NCBI GenBank assembly: GCA_963422465.1
Contig: OY730169.1
Span: 4,712,001-4,776,000 of the forward strand
Length of the DNA stretch: 64,000 bases
Source: Lichina pygmaea
Taxonomy: Eukaryota; Ascomycota; Lichinomycetes; Lichinales; Lichinaceae
Direction of reading: 5' to 3'
This document shows, in pieces, positions 45,622 to 56,432 of the stretch; within the stretch, counting starts at the first letter, position 1; every line of letters begins with the position of its first letter. A program made the translations under genes and the position numbers. The notes beneath the pieces were generated by a model. It was not told where the DNA came from. It made no database searches and worked only from the letters and a program-made list of their open reading frames with translations.

Positions 45622-45836
45622 CCCGAACGGAAGCTTACCGTCCCTGCCTGACCATTGTTGTGGCATTGTCCAGCGACATGCAAAGGCGCCCGTCCAGAAC
45701 AGAAGTTCGTCATCCCAGCTTGACTGTTTATATAGCATTGTCCAGCAACACGCAAGGGAGTTCGCCCAGAACAGAAGCTTGCCGTCCAGCTTGACCGTTG
45801 TCGTAGCATTGTTCAGTGACATTTACAGAGGAGCCT
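45622..45836. repeat. 72-bp tandem repeat, three copies
   Basis: Units start at about 45622, 45694 and 45766 with CC[CA]GAAC.GAAG, followed by GCATTGT.CAG.[AG]ACA. The period is exactly 72 bp (24 codons), so more than one frame on the minus strand stays open through all units (for example repeated CSGR.PL.VAGQC.N or KLLFW...ACCWTML). Whether it was ever translated is unknown. Copies are roughly 70-80 percent alike. Confidence 0.8.
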
Positions 45837-46319
45837 GCTTGACAGATCTTGTCTTCCTGGCCGAACACGTGATCTTGCCATCTGGACAAAGAGGAGGGGG
45901 GGGGGGGGGGAATGTGCCGACATACGTATCGTACCGATCGCCGTGAATTTCTTACAAGGTTAGCGTCGATCCAAGACGAGAAAGAGGCGGCGTGGACAGG
46001 ATGGTAAGCTCAGAAAGCAGTACCGAGTACTCTCCCAGGCCAATGCTGAAGAGCAGTATGGAAGATTTGATGATCATCATTTCGAGAGACGGTTTGCTAT
46101 CCATATTGACCTGTGGATGATTGGAACGAGTGGACTGTGCAAGAAGAGACCTGGCACATTATCGGATGCTTCAATCACCGTTGGTTCAACCAGACCAAAG
46201 GAGTGGACGGAGGTTAGTCGTGTCAAGCAAAGCAAAACGACACCCAAAGGGCAACTTGTGGGTCAGTCTACCCGAACGAACGAGGACCCGATCGACCAAG
46301 TGAAAGACGCCCCACCATC
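45837..46319. other. INO1 downstream region
   Basis: A run of 15 G at 45896-45910, then no repeats and no supported gene. This includes the expected INO1 3' untranslated region. Confidence 0.5.
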
Positions 46320-48244
46320 CTAGAAGAGCTTGTGCTCCAACGTCATGTCCGACTCCGGCTGGAGACCGATGCAGGCGCGGAAGATGTTGGTGAGGGCGGC
46401 GCGCTGCTTGGCGAGAGCGTTGACGACGGGCGTACCCGGTGGGGTCAAGGGAGCCTTCGTACGTCAACCCTGGGCTCTCCTCGCAAGGGTGGCAGATCAC
46501 ACGAGGCATACCTTCAACATGTAGCTCAAGATGCTGAGCACGCTATGGAAGCCCTTGTACTCGGTCGAGTCGTCCTCGGCGTGCGGCCTCCACGTGATGC
46601 GGGTCATCAGCTCGGCGATGATGACGAGATCGATGATCAAGGGAGACGCCAGCAGAGAGTCCTCGCAGACGTTGAAGATGCTACGAAGGACGATCGTTCA
46701 GTCACACGCGCTCGTCTCCTTTCGGACGGACGAGGCCGGGGGGAGGGGATACGACGCACGAGATGGTCTGATGGCCGCCCATGAAGATCTCGGCGTAGTA
46801 CTCGTCCAGAGCACGCTTGTTGTCGCCGACGGCGGGCATGTACTTGATGACGACGGTGTGGTCCGGGTGCTCGTCCGGGCGGTACAGGACGTGGTTCGCC
46901 TCGACCATGTCGTCGACGACGTTGGACTTGGAGATCTCCTTGGAGCGGAACTGCTTGTGCGAGCTCAGGTTCTTGCCGTCGTTGTTGCCGAGGTGGTTGT
47001 AGCTGGCGATCGACGTCACCTTGATGCCAGCGTTGACGAGGAACTCGACCAGCGCGGACTTCATCTTGGTCTGGCCCGACTTGAAGTCGTCGCCGCCGAT
47101 GAAGGCATCGTGGCGCTCGGCGAGATCGACGACGCCGGGGACGAAGGTGTTCTGGGGCGAGCCGTTGATGAACGGCGCAGCCTCGAGGATGCAGGCGACG
47201 GCGAAGACGGTCGAGGGAGCGACCTCGGCGTGGCCGCCCTCGATGGCTCGCAGGAGGTTGTCGGCCGTGTCGTTGACGCCCTCGACGAGATCGGCATAGC
47301 GCTCGGTGTTGGCGGTCCACTGGACGACGATCCTGTCTAGGTTGTGCTCGCGTTTGAAATTGCTACCGGAGGCCGGTCGAGGAGGAGACGTGAGCACGTG
47401 ACCGGACCCTTGACGGGAAGAGGTATCGTAGAGCGGGGAAAGCAATCACGATCTGGGGTGATCGGTAGAGATCCAGACGCAAGCGTCGTCGGTGGCAGGC
47501 GCGAAAGCCGGAAGCCAGAGAGACAGAGACGACGTACCGAATGTCCTTGCGGATCTGCAGCACGTGAGCGGTGCTGGCCTTGGATCCCTCCATCAGGTTG
47601 TCGGCGCGCTCGTTCTGGTTGGCGGCGATGAAGTCGGGATAGTAGACGCTCGGCAGCGGGACCATGTGCGACATCTCCTTGCGGACCATGGCCTTGAGCG
47701 AAGGCTCCAGCACGGCGGCGCGGTCCATGGCGTCGGCGAGGTTCGTGCGGTTGATGTCCCAGCCGCCGACGACCAGGTCGTTGGGATGGGCCATGGGCAG
47801 CACGTCGTGGAAGGGCACGTTGACGTCCCTGCCCGTGGCGGCGTCGGCGCCCAGCTTAAGGGTCGTGGCCATGAGGACGGAGCCGTAGTAGTTGGCGGCG
47901 CGCTGGCCCTCGCGCGTGTCCCAGACGAGACCGAGGCGGTTGGCCAGGATACCGGCGGTCACGGTGCTGCCGTTGTTGCCGCCCCACCCGACGAGCATCA
48001 TGCCGACACGACCGACATGGCGCTGGACCTTGAAGTCGTACACCGTCTCCCTGGGCTTGGCCTGATACCGGGCGTCGGCCAAGCGGGTGACGTCGGTGGT
48101 GCGGTAGGTGTACGTGGTCCTGATCTCGGCGTCGGTGTAGACGACGTCGGGCGAGTCCACGACGAAGAGCGGACCGGCACGGGAGGCCGGGCGGGGTCCA
48201 TCACCCTCGCGGAAGCCGACGTCAGACTCGGCGTGGGGCGCCAT
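46320..48244 (-). CDS. INO1: Inositol-3-phosphate synthase
   Basis: Four exons: 47538-48244, 46760-47362, 46512-46680, 46320-46454, 537 aa, equal to the usual fungal length. NAD-dependent conversion of glucose 6-phosphate to inositol 3-phosphate, the first and rate-limiting step of inositol synthesis. The NAD-binding loop GWGGNNGST is at residues 86-94. Other family blocks: [113 protein letters not shown] and, in the last exon, [20 protein letters not shown]. All three junctions keep frame; CG|C at the first gives [14 protein letters not shown]. The protein is complete, with no missing key residue seen. Long antisense frames over this gene are shadows. Confidence 0.96.
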
Positions 48245-49751
48245 GCTTCAGACCGGGGGCGAGGAGCGTTCTTGCAATGGTTCGTCTTGCGTCTGGAGCG
48301 GTGCTAATCCTTTCCAGCTAAGTCTTGTACGGCCTCGCAAGCTCCCTTTCGCCTTCCGGCGAACGGGTGATGGACCCTACCATCGAGGTCGGATCAGCGT
48401 GAGCCGCCGACGGACGAAGCAGCAACGAGAGGGAGGACCGAAAGACTTACGAGTTGAGCGTTGTGGAATACGTCTTGGCGGCTTGACCCTCGACGGGAGG
48501 GGGGGGGGGGGGGGGGGGGCGACCTCACACACGCGGGGGACGTGTGAAGTCAAGATCGAATGGACGGTCGAGGGCAGGTGCGGGGAGCGCGAGGGTTGGC
48601 GGAAGGCGTTGTGTACTCTCGTCGTCGGTCGACCCTGTTCCTTACCTTGCCTCTGTTCTAGGCCAGGACGGCGCAGCGAGATCGTACGTCGTCGTTCCAC
48701 GACCGGGACCACCAGGACGCCCGACAGCACGAGCAGGACCGGCTTCGTCGGAACTCCAGTTGCGGGGGTCAGACAACGAGGGAACTCGATTGCGTCGTGG
48801 CTGCCTCAACGATGCCTCAGCGGTCGGTTGACGATGTTGGAAAGTCGAGAGCTTCGGAAAGCAGTCGAGGTAGGAAGAGGTGTCGAAGGTGATTGAAACA
48901 GATGTTGGGTTTGGACGTGGTCTGGACGTACCGAAATACTGTACATACGTACGTGCGAGTAGATGCGGATGTGAATGCGGACGTGGGGGAATGGTGGTGG
49001 AACTCAGTCGTAGCGAGGGGCAACGGCTAAGATGAAGCCAGTCAAAGCCTGAGACCGCTGGCCGTCTGCGGCGGGCTTGTAGTCGCTGTGGATGCAGTGG
49101 CCGTACGGCCGACCGTAGTCGGCAGGCCGAGCATCGTCATCGGCGTCGTCGTCGTGTCGATCCGACGACGAGGAGGTGGAGGATGGTAGAGCATGACTTG
49201 GCGTCGGTGGAAGACTCGATGGCGGCAGTGGGCAATGAGGCCGGTAGAACATCGCAGAAGACGTGTCGAAACAGCCCTCCTGCAGGGTTGTGGGGATTTA
49301 ACATGGACCCCCATGCGGGCCTCAAACAAGTCTAGTATCCGACATTGCCATAGTCTCTTCAAGGTGGGCTACTTGTACGCTCCGTACGGAGCACCCGTAC
49401 CGCAGTGCTAGCCTAGCAAATGGGGTGTAGGTGCCAGTTAGTGGGTCCAACAGCGGTCTGCGGATCTGGGTGCTCTAAGCCACCGTTTCCGGCGCCGGAC
49501 CGACAGAGATCCAGGCCTGTGAATCGAGCCGGGAGAAAATCCCCCGCCGACATCGAACAGAGGAAGTACAGTGAGACCAGGTCTTGTGGAGGTGTAGCCC
49601 TAACCCTACCTGTGCCATAGGGGGGTATTACCCCCTCTTCTGTGTCTTCAGTACGTACGTACGTATGTACATCTGGAACACTCCTCTGCCAGGAGGGGGT
49701 GTCAGACAGTTCAAAGCTATGGCCTGCTCCGAGCGGGGAGAAGATGATCAT
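48245..49751. promoter_or_regulatory. INO1 upstream region and gene-free DNA
   Basis: Upstream of INO1 lies a 21-base G run at 48499-48519. TACG palindromes occur at about 48945 and 49650-49672. Around 49590-49700 there is a CCCTAACCCTACC stretch and GGGGGGTATTACCCCCTC and CCAGGAGGGGGTG dyads beside the dispersed repeat copy. No supported gene, although unspliced leader exons for INO1 cannot be ruled out. Confidence 0.45.
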
Positions 49752-49847
49752 TGACGCCCTCTCGGACCCGAGGGCTATGTGGCCCCCTATTCAGCTGACT
49801 AACACTACTGACTAAGCCAGGCTCGGCCCTGGCCCTGCGGCCGCAAC
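49752..49847 (-). repeat. Dispersed ~100-bp repeat, copy 3 (inverted)
   Basis: Reverse-complement copy of the repeat at 4975: TGACGCCCTCTCGGACCCGA at the left, GACTAAGCCAGGCTCGGCCC and GGCCCTGCGGCCGCAAC at the right. Homology to copy 2 extends left to about 49700 through GATGATCATTGACG and GCCTGCTCCGAG. Confidence 0.8.
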
Positions 49848-50342
49848 AATCACCCCCCATGGCACACGTAGTGCCTGTCGTGCCTGTGTGGCTTGAATGT
49901 GTGGCTTGCGTACCACTGGTTTGTGGCTGGGGTATCGTGGGTCAAGCACTCCGTACCCTCGTACTGTACGTACTGTACATACAAGTACTCTACGTGATAG
50001 CTCTGCTGCTTGACGCCTGCTACACCTGCTACTATCGATGACTCGAAGCCTTCGAGTCGGATCAGCTCACTTCGATTTAGGCGTAACAAGCACACGATGC
50101 GGGCCATACTGGTAGTCAACGTAGCTAGGCTGTCGGCCAGGAGTGGTATTCCCCAGATTCGGGCATCATGGACAAGGTGCAACGCACCTGGTCAGACCTC
50201 GCCGTGCTTTCTTGTTGTTTCTGCTAAAAATCGTTCCTATCGTTCCAGACGTCCCTATACTATTGCCGCAGAGTTATACCCTCGATGCGAGGCCACGGTG
50301 GAAACCCACACGATGGGTACCTCTCTTCCTCGATATCTCCGT

Positions 50343-51351
50343 ATGAAGGTGCACCAGACGGTCCTCGAGCGGGTCTACGAAGGCATCACCGTCGTCGGTG
50401 CCTACCGACGCTCACACCCCTCCTCCCATCGTCTTCCAAGGCGAAAAGCAAGACAAGCCGTTCGACCGGCAGCGTCCCGCCGCCACGATCGCCGACAAGC
50501 ACCTCTACATCGAGTGCTTCCCGGGATATGACCACGTCGAGCACTATGCTGAGATCATCGCCGCATATCTGCGAGTGCAGCAACGCCAAGGCAACATGCT
50601 CACCCCTTCGTCAAGCGTATCTTTCAGATCTTCGTCCTGCTCGGACACCCGGACCGCTCTCGGGGCCACGAACCTCCGGGAACTGCCAGAAGGAGTTGAT
50701 ACCGTGGTCCTGGGCCTCGTCCATCGACTGGAGCTGCTCACCGGTCCGGTGAAATGGGACGAGGATGGATGCTTTGCCTGGTCGGTACGCCAGTTCAACG
50801 GCCGCAAGGTAGCGTTCGTCGGATTCCGACCTTCTTTCTGGGGCGACATCGCCGGAGAGCTTGTCCACTGCCTTGCGTCCTGGTGTGGCGTGCGCGAAAT
50901 TCTCTACTTTGGCAAGCTGGGCAGTGTCAAAAAGGGTGTGAGACCGAACACCTGGCTGGCGACCGGAACACGATCCCACGTACACGGTCGTGTTGTCGAA
51001 TGGGAGAATGTGCTTGGGAGGAGCGTCTCTCAGGTAGGTGAAGGCTACACGATCAGGGGCGATCACGTGACGCTAGGCAGCGTCCTCCACGAGACTCAGC
51101 AATGGCTTGCTGGACTGCCTAGCTCGGTTGACTTTGTGGATCCCGAGGTTGGGATGATGGCCAAGGCAGCGGTGAGGAGTGGGATCCGGCTTGGATACCT
51201 CCACATCATCTCGGACAATGTGGCTGAAAAGTACGACGAGGACTTGTCAAACGAAAGGAAGCGAGAGGTCCTGGTGCGACGTTCGAAGCTCTATGAGATA
51301 GTGCAGAAGGTCTTAGAGCACCATCTCCATTCGCGTCGTCCAACGGCCTGA
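50343..51351 (+). CDS. Nucleoside phosphorylase-like protein
   Basis: Proposed exons 50343-50397 and 50441-51351, 321 aa. The 43-bp intron is very short but restores GITVVGEKQDKPFDRQRPAA. The C-terminal half resembles the PNP/UDP phosphorylase fold: CGVREILYFGKLGSVKKGV, TWLATGTRSHVHGRVVEWEN, then DFVDPEVGMMAKAAVRSGI followed by RLGYLHIISDNVAEKYD, which corresponds to the ..D.E....A.AA...G......ISDN. region. Substrate and activity are unknown, and the usual catalytic residues are not all evident. Around 50600-50660 the in-frame product is Ser-rich (TPSSSVSFRSSSCSD), whereas the next frame reads PFVKRIFQIFVLLGHPDRS, which looks more protein-like, so a sequence error, unusual splicing or a compensated frame change is possible. 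The 3' end overlaps the convergent gene by 39 bp. Confidence 0.6.
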
Positions 51352-51951
51352 TCGGGGAGATGCGGTGCTCCTGATCTCCGGTTTTCTTCTATCCTGGCAA
51401 TCATCCTCGTAGCATGTAGTGTGCGTGAGCTCGGGTCGCTTCGCTCCATCCCGCCCGTGGCTCGTCGCCGCAAACTGATAGACGCCGCGATAACCGGCCA
51501 CCTTCTCTTCCAGCCTGTGCAAGGCGATCTGCCCAAGCTTCGCGTCCCTGTACAGGACGATGCCGGCCGGATTCCTGACGTCCAAGAGGGCGCCGAGAGC
51601 GCCCTCGTAGCCGGCATCGACGGCGCCTGCCGTGAGCACGGCACCGGAGCGCCACAGCGACGAGCGGACGAAGACCTGACCCATGCAATCCAGCGGGATC
51701 TTGACCGTCTCGTTGAACTCGACGAGATAGGCGCCCTGGGTCAGCTCGACCGTGTCGGTTTTGAGACCGAAGCGCAGCTCGGACGCGTCGGCCGCCCGCC
51801 GACGCGAGTTGTCAAAGTCGACGGCGGCCGGCGACGTCCACGCCAGCACGCGGCGGAGAGAGAGGTCGACTCCGCATGGCTGTAGCTGCTGCTTGACGCT
51901 TCGCAGGTTGCGCACGATCTCGCGCTTGACGATCAAAGTCCCGCTGAGCAT
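51313..51951 (-). CDS. dCTP deaminase / dUTPase-superfamily protein
   Basis: Single-exon frame of 212 aa from ATG 51951. The product opens MLSGTLIVKREIVRNLRSVK with QLQPCGVDLSLRRV, then VELTQGAYLVEFNETVKIPL, MGQVFVRSSLWRSGAVLTAG, VDAGYEGALGALLDVRNPAG and KLGQIALHRLEEKVAGYRGV. This follows the dCTP deaminase/dUTPase trimer fold: QP.GVDL.L, R[SA]S..R.G, then D.GY.G. The family removes dUTP or deaminates dCTP in pyrimidine balance. The last 40 or so residues (Arg/Thr-rich) are not conserved and overlap the neighbouring CDS, so the true C-terminus may be spliced or shorter. An upstream GTG at 51999 is possible but the ATG starts exactly at the conserved beginning. Confidence 0.75.
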   Translation of the reverse strand: MLSGTLIVKREIVRNLRSVKQQLQPCGVDLSLRRVLAWTSPAAVDFDNSRRRAADASELRFGLKTDTVELTQGAYLVEFNETVKIPLDCMGQVFVRSSLWRSGAVLTAGAVDAGYEGALGALLDVRNPAGIVLYRDAKLGQIALHRLEEKVAGYRGVYQFAATSHGRDGAKRPELTHTTCYEDDCQDRRKPEIRSTASPRSGRWTTRMEMVL

Positions 51952-52416
51952 TGTGTATGGTAGGTGAATCTCTGATCGGAGCTGATCCCGATACGCCACG
52001 ATTGGCGGATTCGATAGAAATTGTTACCGAGGCTCTTGAACAGCCAGCTCAGGATGACTGTTGTGGGTGACGGTGACTCGGTTTAGACAGGGTAAGTGGT
52101 CGACCGCAGTTCACACATCACTGCGGTACCGGTACGGTATCGTAGCTTGGATCTACCATTGACGATCTATCATCAGTTGACAGTCACAACAATGTGGTTG
52201 TGCAGGTTGAGGTCTTTGTGGGGGAGAGCCATAAAGCCAGTGAAGTACTATGAGAAATCGACTGAGTCAGCATCTGTCTCATAACTACTGAGTCCTAATA
52301 CACCACTATATATGGAGATCTGGCGTCAGGACTTTTAGTCATGCGGCTCTGAAGCTAGCTCTGATTCGTACTCGTACTGCGCCAATACTATTTTTGTCAG
52401 TCACCTCGTTCTGGTA
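51952..52416. other. Intergenic, no gene
   Basis: Upstream of the dCTP deaminase-like gene. AT-richer than coding DNA, with GGTACCGGTACGGTA near 52122-52138. It borders the left inverted repeat of the Tc1-type relic. Confidence 0.5.
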
Positions 52417-52951
52417 CTCGTACGTATGATGGTACCAGATGTAATGCTCCGCCGGTAATATCAGGAGTCTCATAACTTTCTGACTAAGCATGTTGCGTAT
52501 ATGCTGTAGAACAAGGCAGATTGTCAAGCATCGAGTAATTATTGTCAACTCCACATCTGTGACACTATGCTGAAGCTGAAGAACTACTCAATTGCTGTGT
52601 GAATTCAAGTGATGGAAAGGCTGACAACAAAAGATGGTGGATTTACAACTTGGGGGCCAGCAGAACAAGCGCAGAGGAAGTGCTGGGAAGAGCTTGAGCA
52701 GGGTCAAATTTAGCGCTGGGTTAAGTGTACAGTATCCCTAACCCTATCCAGAAAATCATTGAGCTGGAGGGAGGCAAAGAGCATCAAGAGACTCAGGCCC
52801 TGGTGTCAGGGCCAGGCATTATGGTGCGCTCACCAAGAGCAACCCGGCACGCCCGGGTTCGCAATACTGTAGGTGGCTCCTATTTGCAAAAGTTATGAGA
52901 TACCTAATATTTTTACCGGAGCATTACATCTGGTACCATCATACGTACGAG
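52417..52951 (+). mobile_element. Second Tc1-type DNA transposon deletion derivative
   Basis: Long imperfect inverted repeats at 52417-52479 and 52888-52951: the outer part CTCGTACGTATGATGGTACC is identical on both ends and the rest (AGATGTAATGCTCCGG.., CTCATAACTTT) is nearly so. The plus strand at about 52655-52785 retains, in shifted frames, CWEELEQGQI and IPNPIQKIIELEGGKEHQE, the C-terminal signature of fungal Tc1-type transposases (compare the relic at 4.1-4.8 kb: CWNKLAQSEIQCW, ILHSIRKIFELEEGNE). The catalytic and DNA-binding parts are missing. The TIR sequence differs from that of the first relic, so it is a different family member. Total about 535 bp, non-autonomous. Confidence 0.82.
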
Positions 52952-53056
52952 GTTCGTGAACAGAAGTCTGCAAGCAAACTAGAGAGGTCGGTACTTACTT
53001 CCGCAAGTACGTACAGTACTACATACGGAAGTACGTACCGTAGGTGTCGAGTACGG

Positions 53057-53840
53057 CTAAGAACCGCCAACGACAGTGACGAATGCGCCGGCCCCTGAGT
53101 ACGTACGAGTTTGGCCCCACACAAGCATCTGTCGCCCTGGTCGCTCGCCGGTCTCGAAAGAGTGCCAAGACAGTGGATGGAGCGCAATCTCGACCGTTGG
53201 CCGTGTGACGGCTTCATTGGCTAGCGTTTCCAACGTCGGCGCCCATGTCAAATGGGCATTTTTGAGCTCGATACGGTCATCACGATGGTATGGGATGGCT
53301 CGAGATGGCATTCGGCCGCCCATGACGTCCTGGTCGGGTGAAGTTGGCTTCGTTGTTCGGTGATGATGATGTCGGCCTCTCCTATCATCCCCTTCTTCTC
53401 CGTCTCCGCTACCTTCCCGACGCGAACGGGAGCGACAAGGCCGGGCGGGACGGCGAGTGGAGAGCGATTCCTCATCCGTACGTATGTACTTTGTCGCGTC
53501 GAAGGTGCCGGACCGTCCGAGCATCTTCTTCTCGTGCTGCTCGAGCTCGGTGTCACTCGGCCATCTTCGCCCTCGTCCGCGCCAGTCCCAGGTTTCGGAT
53601 TCGCTGCCTGACCGCGCTCGCAGCGCATACAGAAATTAACCTGCCGCGGCTCGTCTTGCTTTTTGTCGGCTCGGTTCGGAGTGGCGCAACGCTCGCCGTT
53701 GGATGTTCGAGCCGGTGCCAGATCGTCCCCAGGGCCTTCGGCGTCTGCGGCAGAGAGCCCTTTAAGGAGTCTTCCTCGTCGTCGTCGGTGTTCCAGATCT
53801 GCCATCGTATCTCAGCGCAGCCACACGTGGCTGTCGACAT
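53057..53840 (-). CDS. Hypothetical multi-exon gene, unrecognised
   Basis: Several minus-strand segments look coding but shift frame, implying introns. The likely start ATG 53840 gives MSTATCGCAEIRWQIWNTDD then DEEDSLKGSLPQTPKALG. A middle piece (about 53480-53560) reads ELEQHEKKMLGRSGTFDATK just before a good donor GTACAT. A final piece (about 53057-53320) reads MPSRAIPYHRDDRIELKNAH, LTWAPTLETLANEAVTRP and GRQMLVWGQTRTYSGAGAFV, ending VTVVGGS with a stop. I could not fix every splice site and recognise no family. Divergent from the LIM-domain gene with about 430 bp between starts. Confidence 0.45.
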
Positions 53841-54271
53841 CGCTGCGACAGCCGCCCGAAGAATCTAGCATCGTCCCGAGGGCCCTTGGCTAACCCGGCC
53901 CCTTGCTACAGTACTCTCTCCGTCGCGAGGCAGCGACGACGACGTCGCGATCACCACCCACGCCCTATTGCGGTCGGGTCGTGGAACTGCTGTCCGGCAT
54001 CTTGAAGCTGCCATATCTCGTATCTCGGTTCGGAGCCATCCGTGCTATCCGACGCACTCGCCTGGATCGAATACGCGCGCAGTTTCTCGCTTGGCGGCGG
54101 CAGATCGGCGCTTTCCCGCGAGGCACGCCCCTCGGTTGACATCCTTGGGACGAGAGGCGGTCGCGCCAGCTGCTGCCTTCTCCGGCCGGCCTTCATCTTC
54201 GTCGCTTTCCCCGCTGGCTTTCTGCCGGCCACCGACCTCTGCATCGACCGCCGACTCGCCCGTGCCAGAAG

Positions 54272-55330
54272 ATGGCCGAGACGATGAGACCGGTCAGTAC
54301 GCTGCCGCACGTCAAGTGCTCGTCGTGCCACGTCGAGATTGCCATCGCGGCCATGGGTGATCATGTCTGCGCCAAAGGTAACGCGGAGCTTCTCTCGACC
54401 CTCCCTGCACCCGAGGCCGCCGACGGCTGACCCTAGCAGCGGCCAACTCCCTCCCGGTGCCAAAGCCATGGCGCACGAAGCCAGCCCTCCCGGCCGTCGC
54501 GATGTCGGCGTCCGGGGGACCGTCGAGCGACACCCCCGTCGCCGGTGAGTGACGTCGGACGACGATCCGGGTGCCCTCGCTGATCCGCCGCAGATCGACC
54601 GTCTCTTCGGCAGAGCTCTTCTCCCTCCCACCGGCTCAGGACGCCCGTGAAATCCTCGACGACGCCGTACCGTCGGAGTCCGTCCCCGGCACCGAAGGAG
54701 GACGAGCCGACCAACCTCGACTGTGCCTTTCCACCCTTTCCGAGAAGTCGCACCGTACCGGACCTCTCGGCCGAGCAGCACCTCCAGCCTTTCCGCGCTT
54801 TCGACAGGTGGAAGCTGGGGCCGAGCCCGGCCCACGCACCTCTGAGCCCAAAGACGTATGGTGGGGAAAACGTCATCCGAAAGATGAGCGACATCACCCC
54901 CGGTCCGTTTGCCGTCAAGACTCCGTCGTCGGTCGGCTCGGCTCGCAGCCGAGACCCATCGGACGCGAGCTCCGTCGCGTCGACGGGGAGATCGGCTCCA
55001 GCCAGAGGCGTACTGCCGGCCCCTGGTGCCTTGGAGGAGCGCGACAACCTCCACCAGGCCATGCACAAGGCCTTTGAGCATTCGCGTGGTGCTGTGCAGT
55101 TCAAGGGGCCCTTTGGCGGTGCAGATGTGTATGGCCCCAAGTCGGCCGCCGGGAGGCAGCAGAGGACGCTGGCTTCGGCAACGCACAGCTCCCAAGGGGG
55201 AAATGCTCAACTGAGCCGGCCGAGAACGGCCGAGGGAAGGCCGCAGGCTCGAGACGTCTTGTCCGACCGGACGTACTCGCCAATGCGGAAGGGATCGGTT
55301 GCAGTGTCGTACGAGCCAGCTCCACCATCG

Positions 55331-55369
<39 letters not shown>

Positions 55370-56432
55370 AGACCGACAGAGCCGTCGATCAGCCCAAGGT
55401 CCACAAAGGGGCCCGGAAGCTTTGACGTCGGCAGGAACCCGTCGGCGACGGTCAACGACCTCGAGGCTCTGCCTCTCGCACGTGACCTGGGACCGTTGGT
55501 GACGCCTGCAAACGAAAGCTGGGACCAGCGTCCGAGACACTGGCGCAATCTACCACAGGCTGACGTCACTTTGGATGCGGCCTCCGTCGATCGGCCAAGC
55601 CACGCTCCTTCGCCGTCTTGGTCCTCGGGCAGTTCGAGCTTGGTCTCGGAGGGACGGACATCGAGCGCGACGTTGACCCCACCCATGGACATGTCGCCAG
55701 AGATGCTCTCCCAGAAGACCTATGCCGGTAGGGGGGGGCCGGCGGCCGTTCGGCTCAAGATGAGCCCGTCCACGACGCTCCCTTTGGCCAGCAACAACGG
55801 CCTACCGTCCAGCGCACCGTCTCCCGGCACGAGGATGGATCGTCCGAGCGTCGTCAGCCCCGTCCCTCCGGCATCCGGAAACCAGCCGCCCGAGTCGCCT
55901 CTGGACCCGGCGCTGCAGGGCAACATGCTACGCTCCACGCACGATATCCCCGTCACGCCAAGATCTCTGCCGCCGCACGTGATGGACATGTCGCGACGGC
56001 CGTCGAAAGGGAGCAAGGGCAACTGTCGCGGTTGCAAGCAGGAGATAGTCGGGAGATCGGTAAGCTCGTCAGACGGGCAGCTGACAGGGCGATACCACCG
56101 GGAATGTGAGTACGACCCCGTACAACTCTAGCGACGGATCAAGCAGGTGGACTGACCCGACACTCCCCCAAGGCCTCGTCTGCCAGACGTGCCGGGCACC
56201 GTTTCACACGACAACGTTCTACGTGCTGGACAACCACCCCTACTGCGAACGACACTACCACGAGCTGAACAACTCGCTGTGTCGGGCCTGCGACAGCGGC
56301 ATCGAGGGCGAGTACCTCGAGACCGACGGTCTGGTCAAGTATCATCCGGGCTGCCTCACCCGTCACGTGAGCCTCCACCGTCTCCACCGCTCGCCGGCCC
56401 ATCGCGCTGACCCGGCATTCTCTAAGGACTGA
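54272..56432 (+). CDS. LIM-domain protein with long disordered N-terminus
   Basis: Exons 54272-54377, 54440-54544, 54594-56105, 56173-56366 and a last short piece ending 56432, about 640 aa. LIM proteins are zinc-binding adaptors, often in polarity or actin signalling. The first exon has a CxxC knuckle, VKCSSCHVEIAIAAMGDHVC, typical of one fungal LIM group. Residues about 60-570 are Ser/Pro-rich and disordered, with a poly-Gln run from (CAG)n at about 55335-55367. LIM1 is complete: CRGCKQEI...YHRECLVCQTC...YCERHYHELNNSLC. LIM2 begins CRACDSGIEGEYLETDGLVK and YHPGCLT but the expected final zinc pairs are not seen. The frame meets a stop at 56430 whether or not the GTGAGC at 56367 is used, so LIM2 is truncated or completed by an exon I could not place. 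Confidence 0.75.

Noticed and set aside
46531-48307. Two plus-strand frames of about 270 codons over INO1
   Set aside because: They are Val/Asp/Gly-rich antisense shadows of the highly conserved INO1 exons.
52733-52748. CCCTAACCCTATCC resembling interstitial telomere repeat
   Set aside because: It lies inside the transposase C-terminal remnant of the Tc1-type relic, where it encodes IPNPIQ, so it is coincidental. The similar stretch near 49600 is only about two units and also lies in repetitive DNA.
53951-55540. Minus-strand open frame of about 530 codons
   Set aside because: Antisense to the LIM gene's disordered exon; composition follows the Ser/Pro-rich sense strand and there is no family match.
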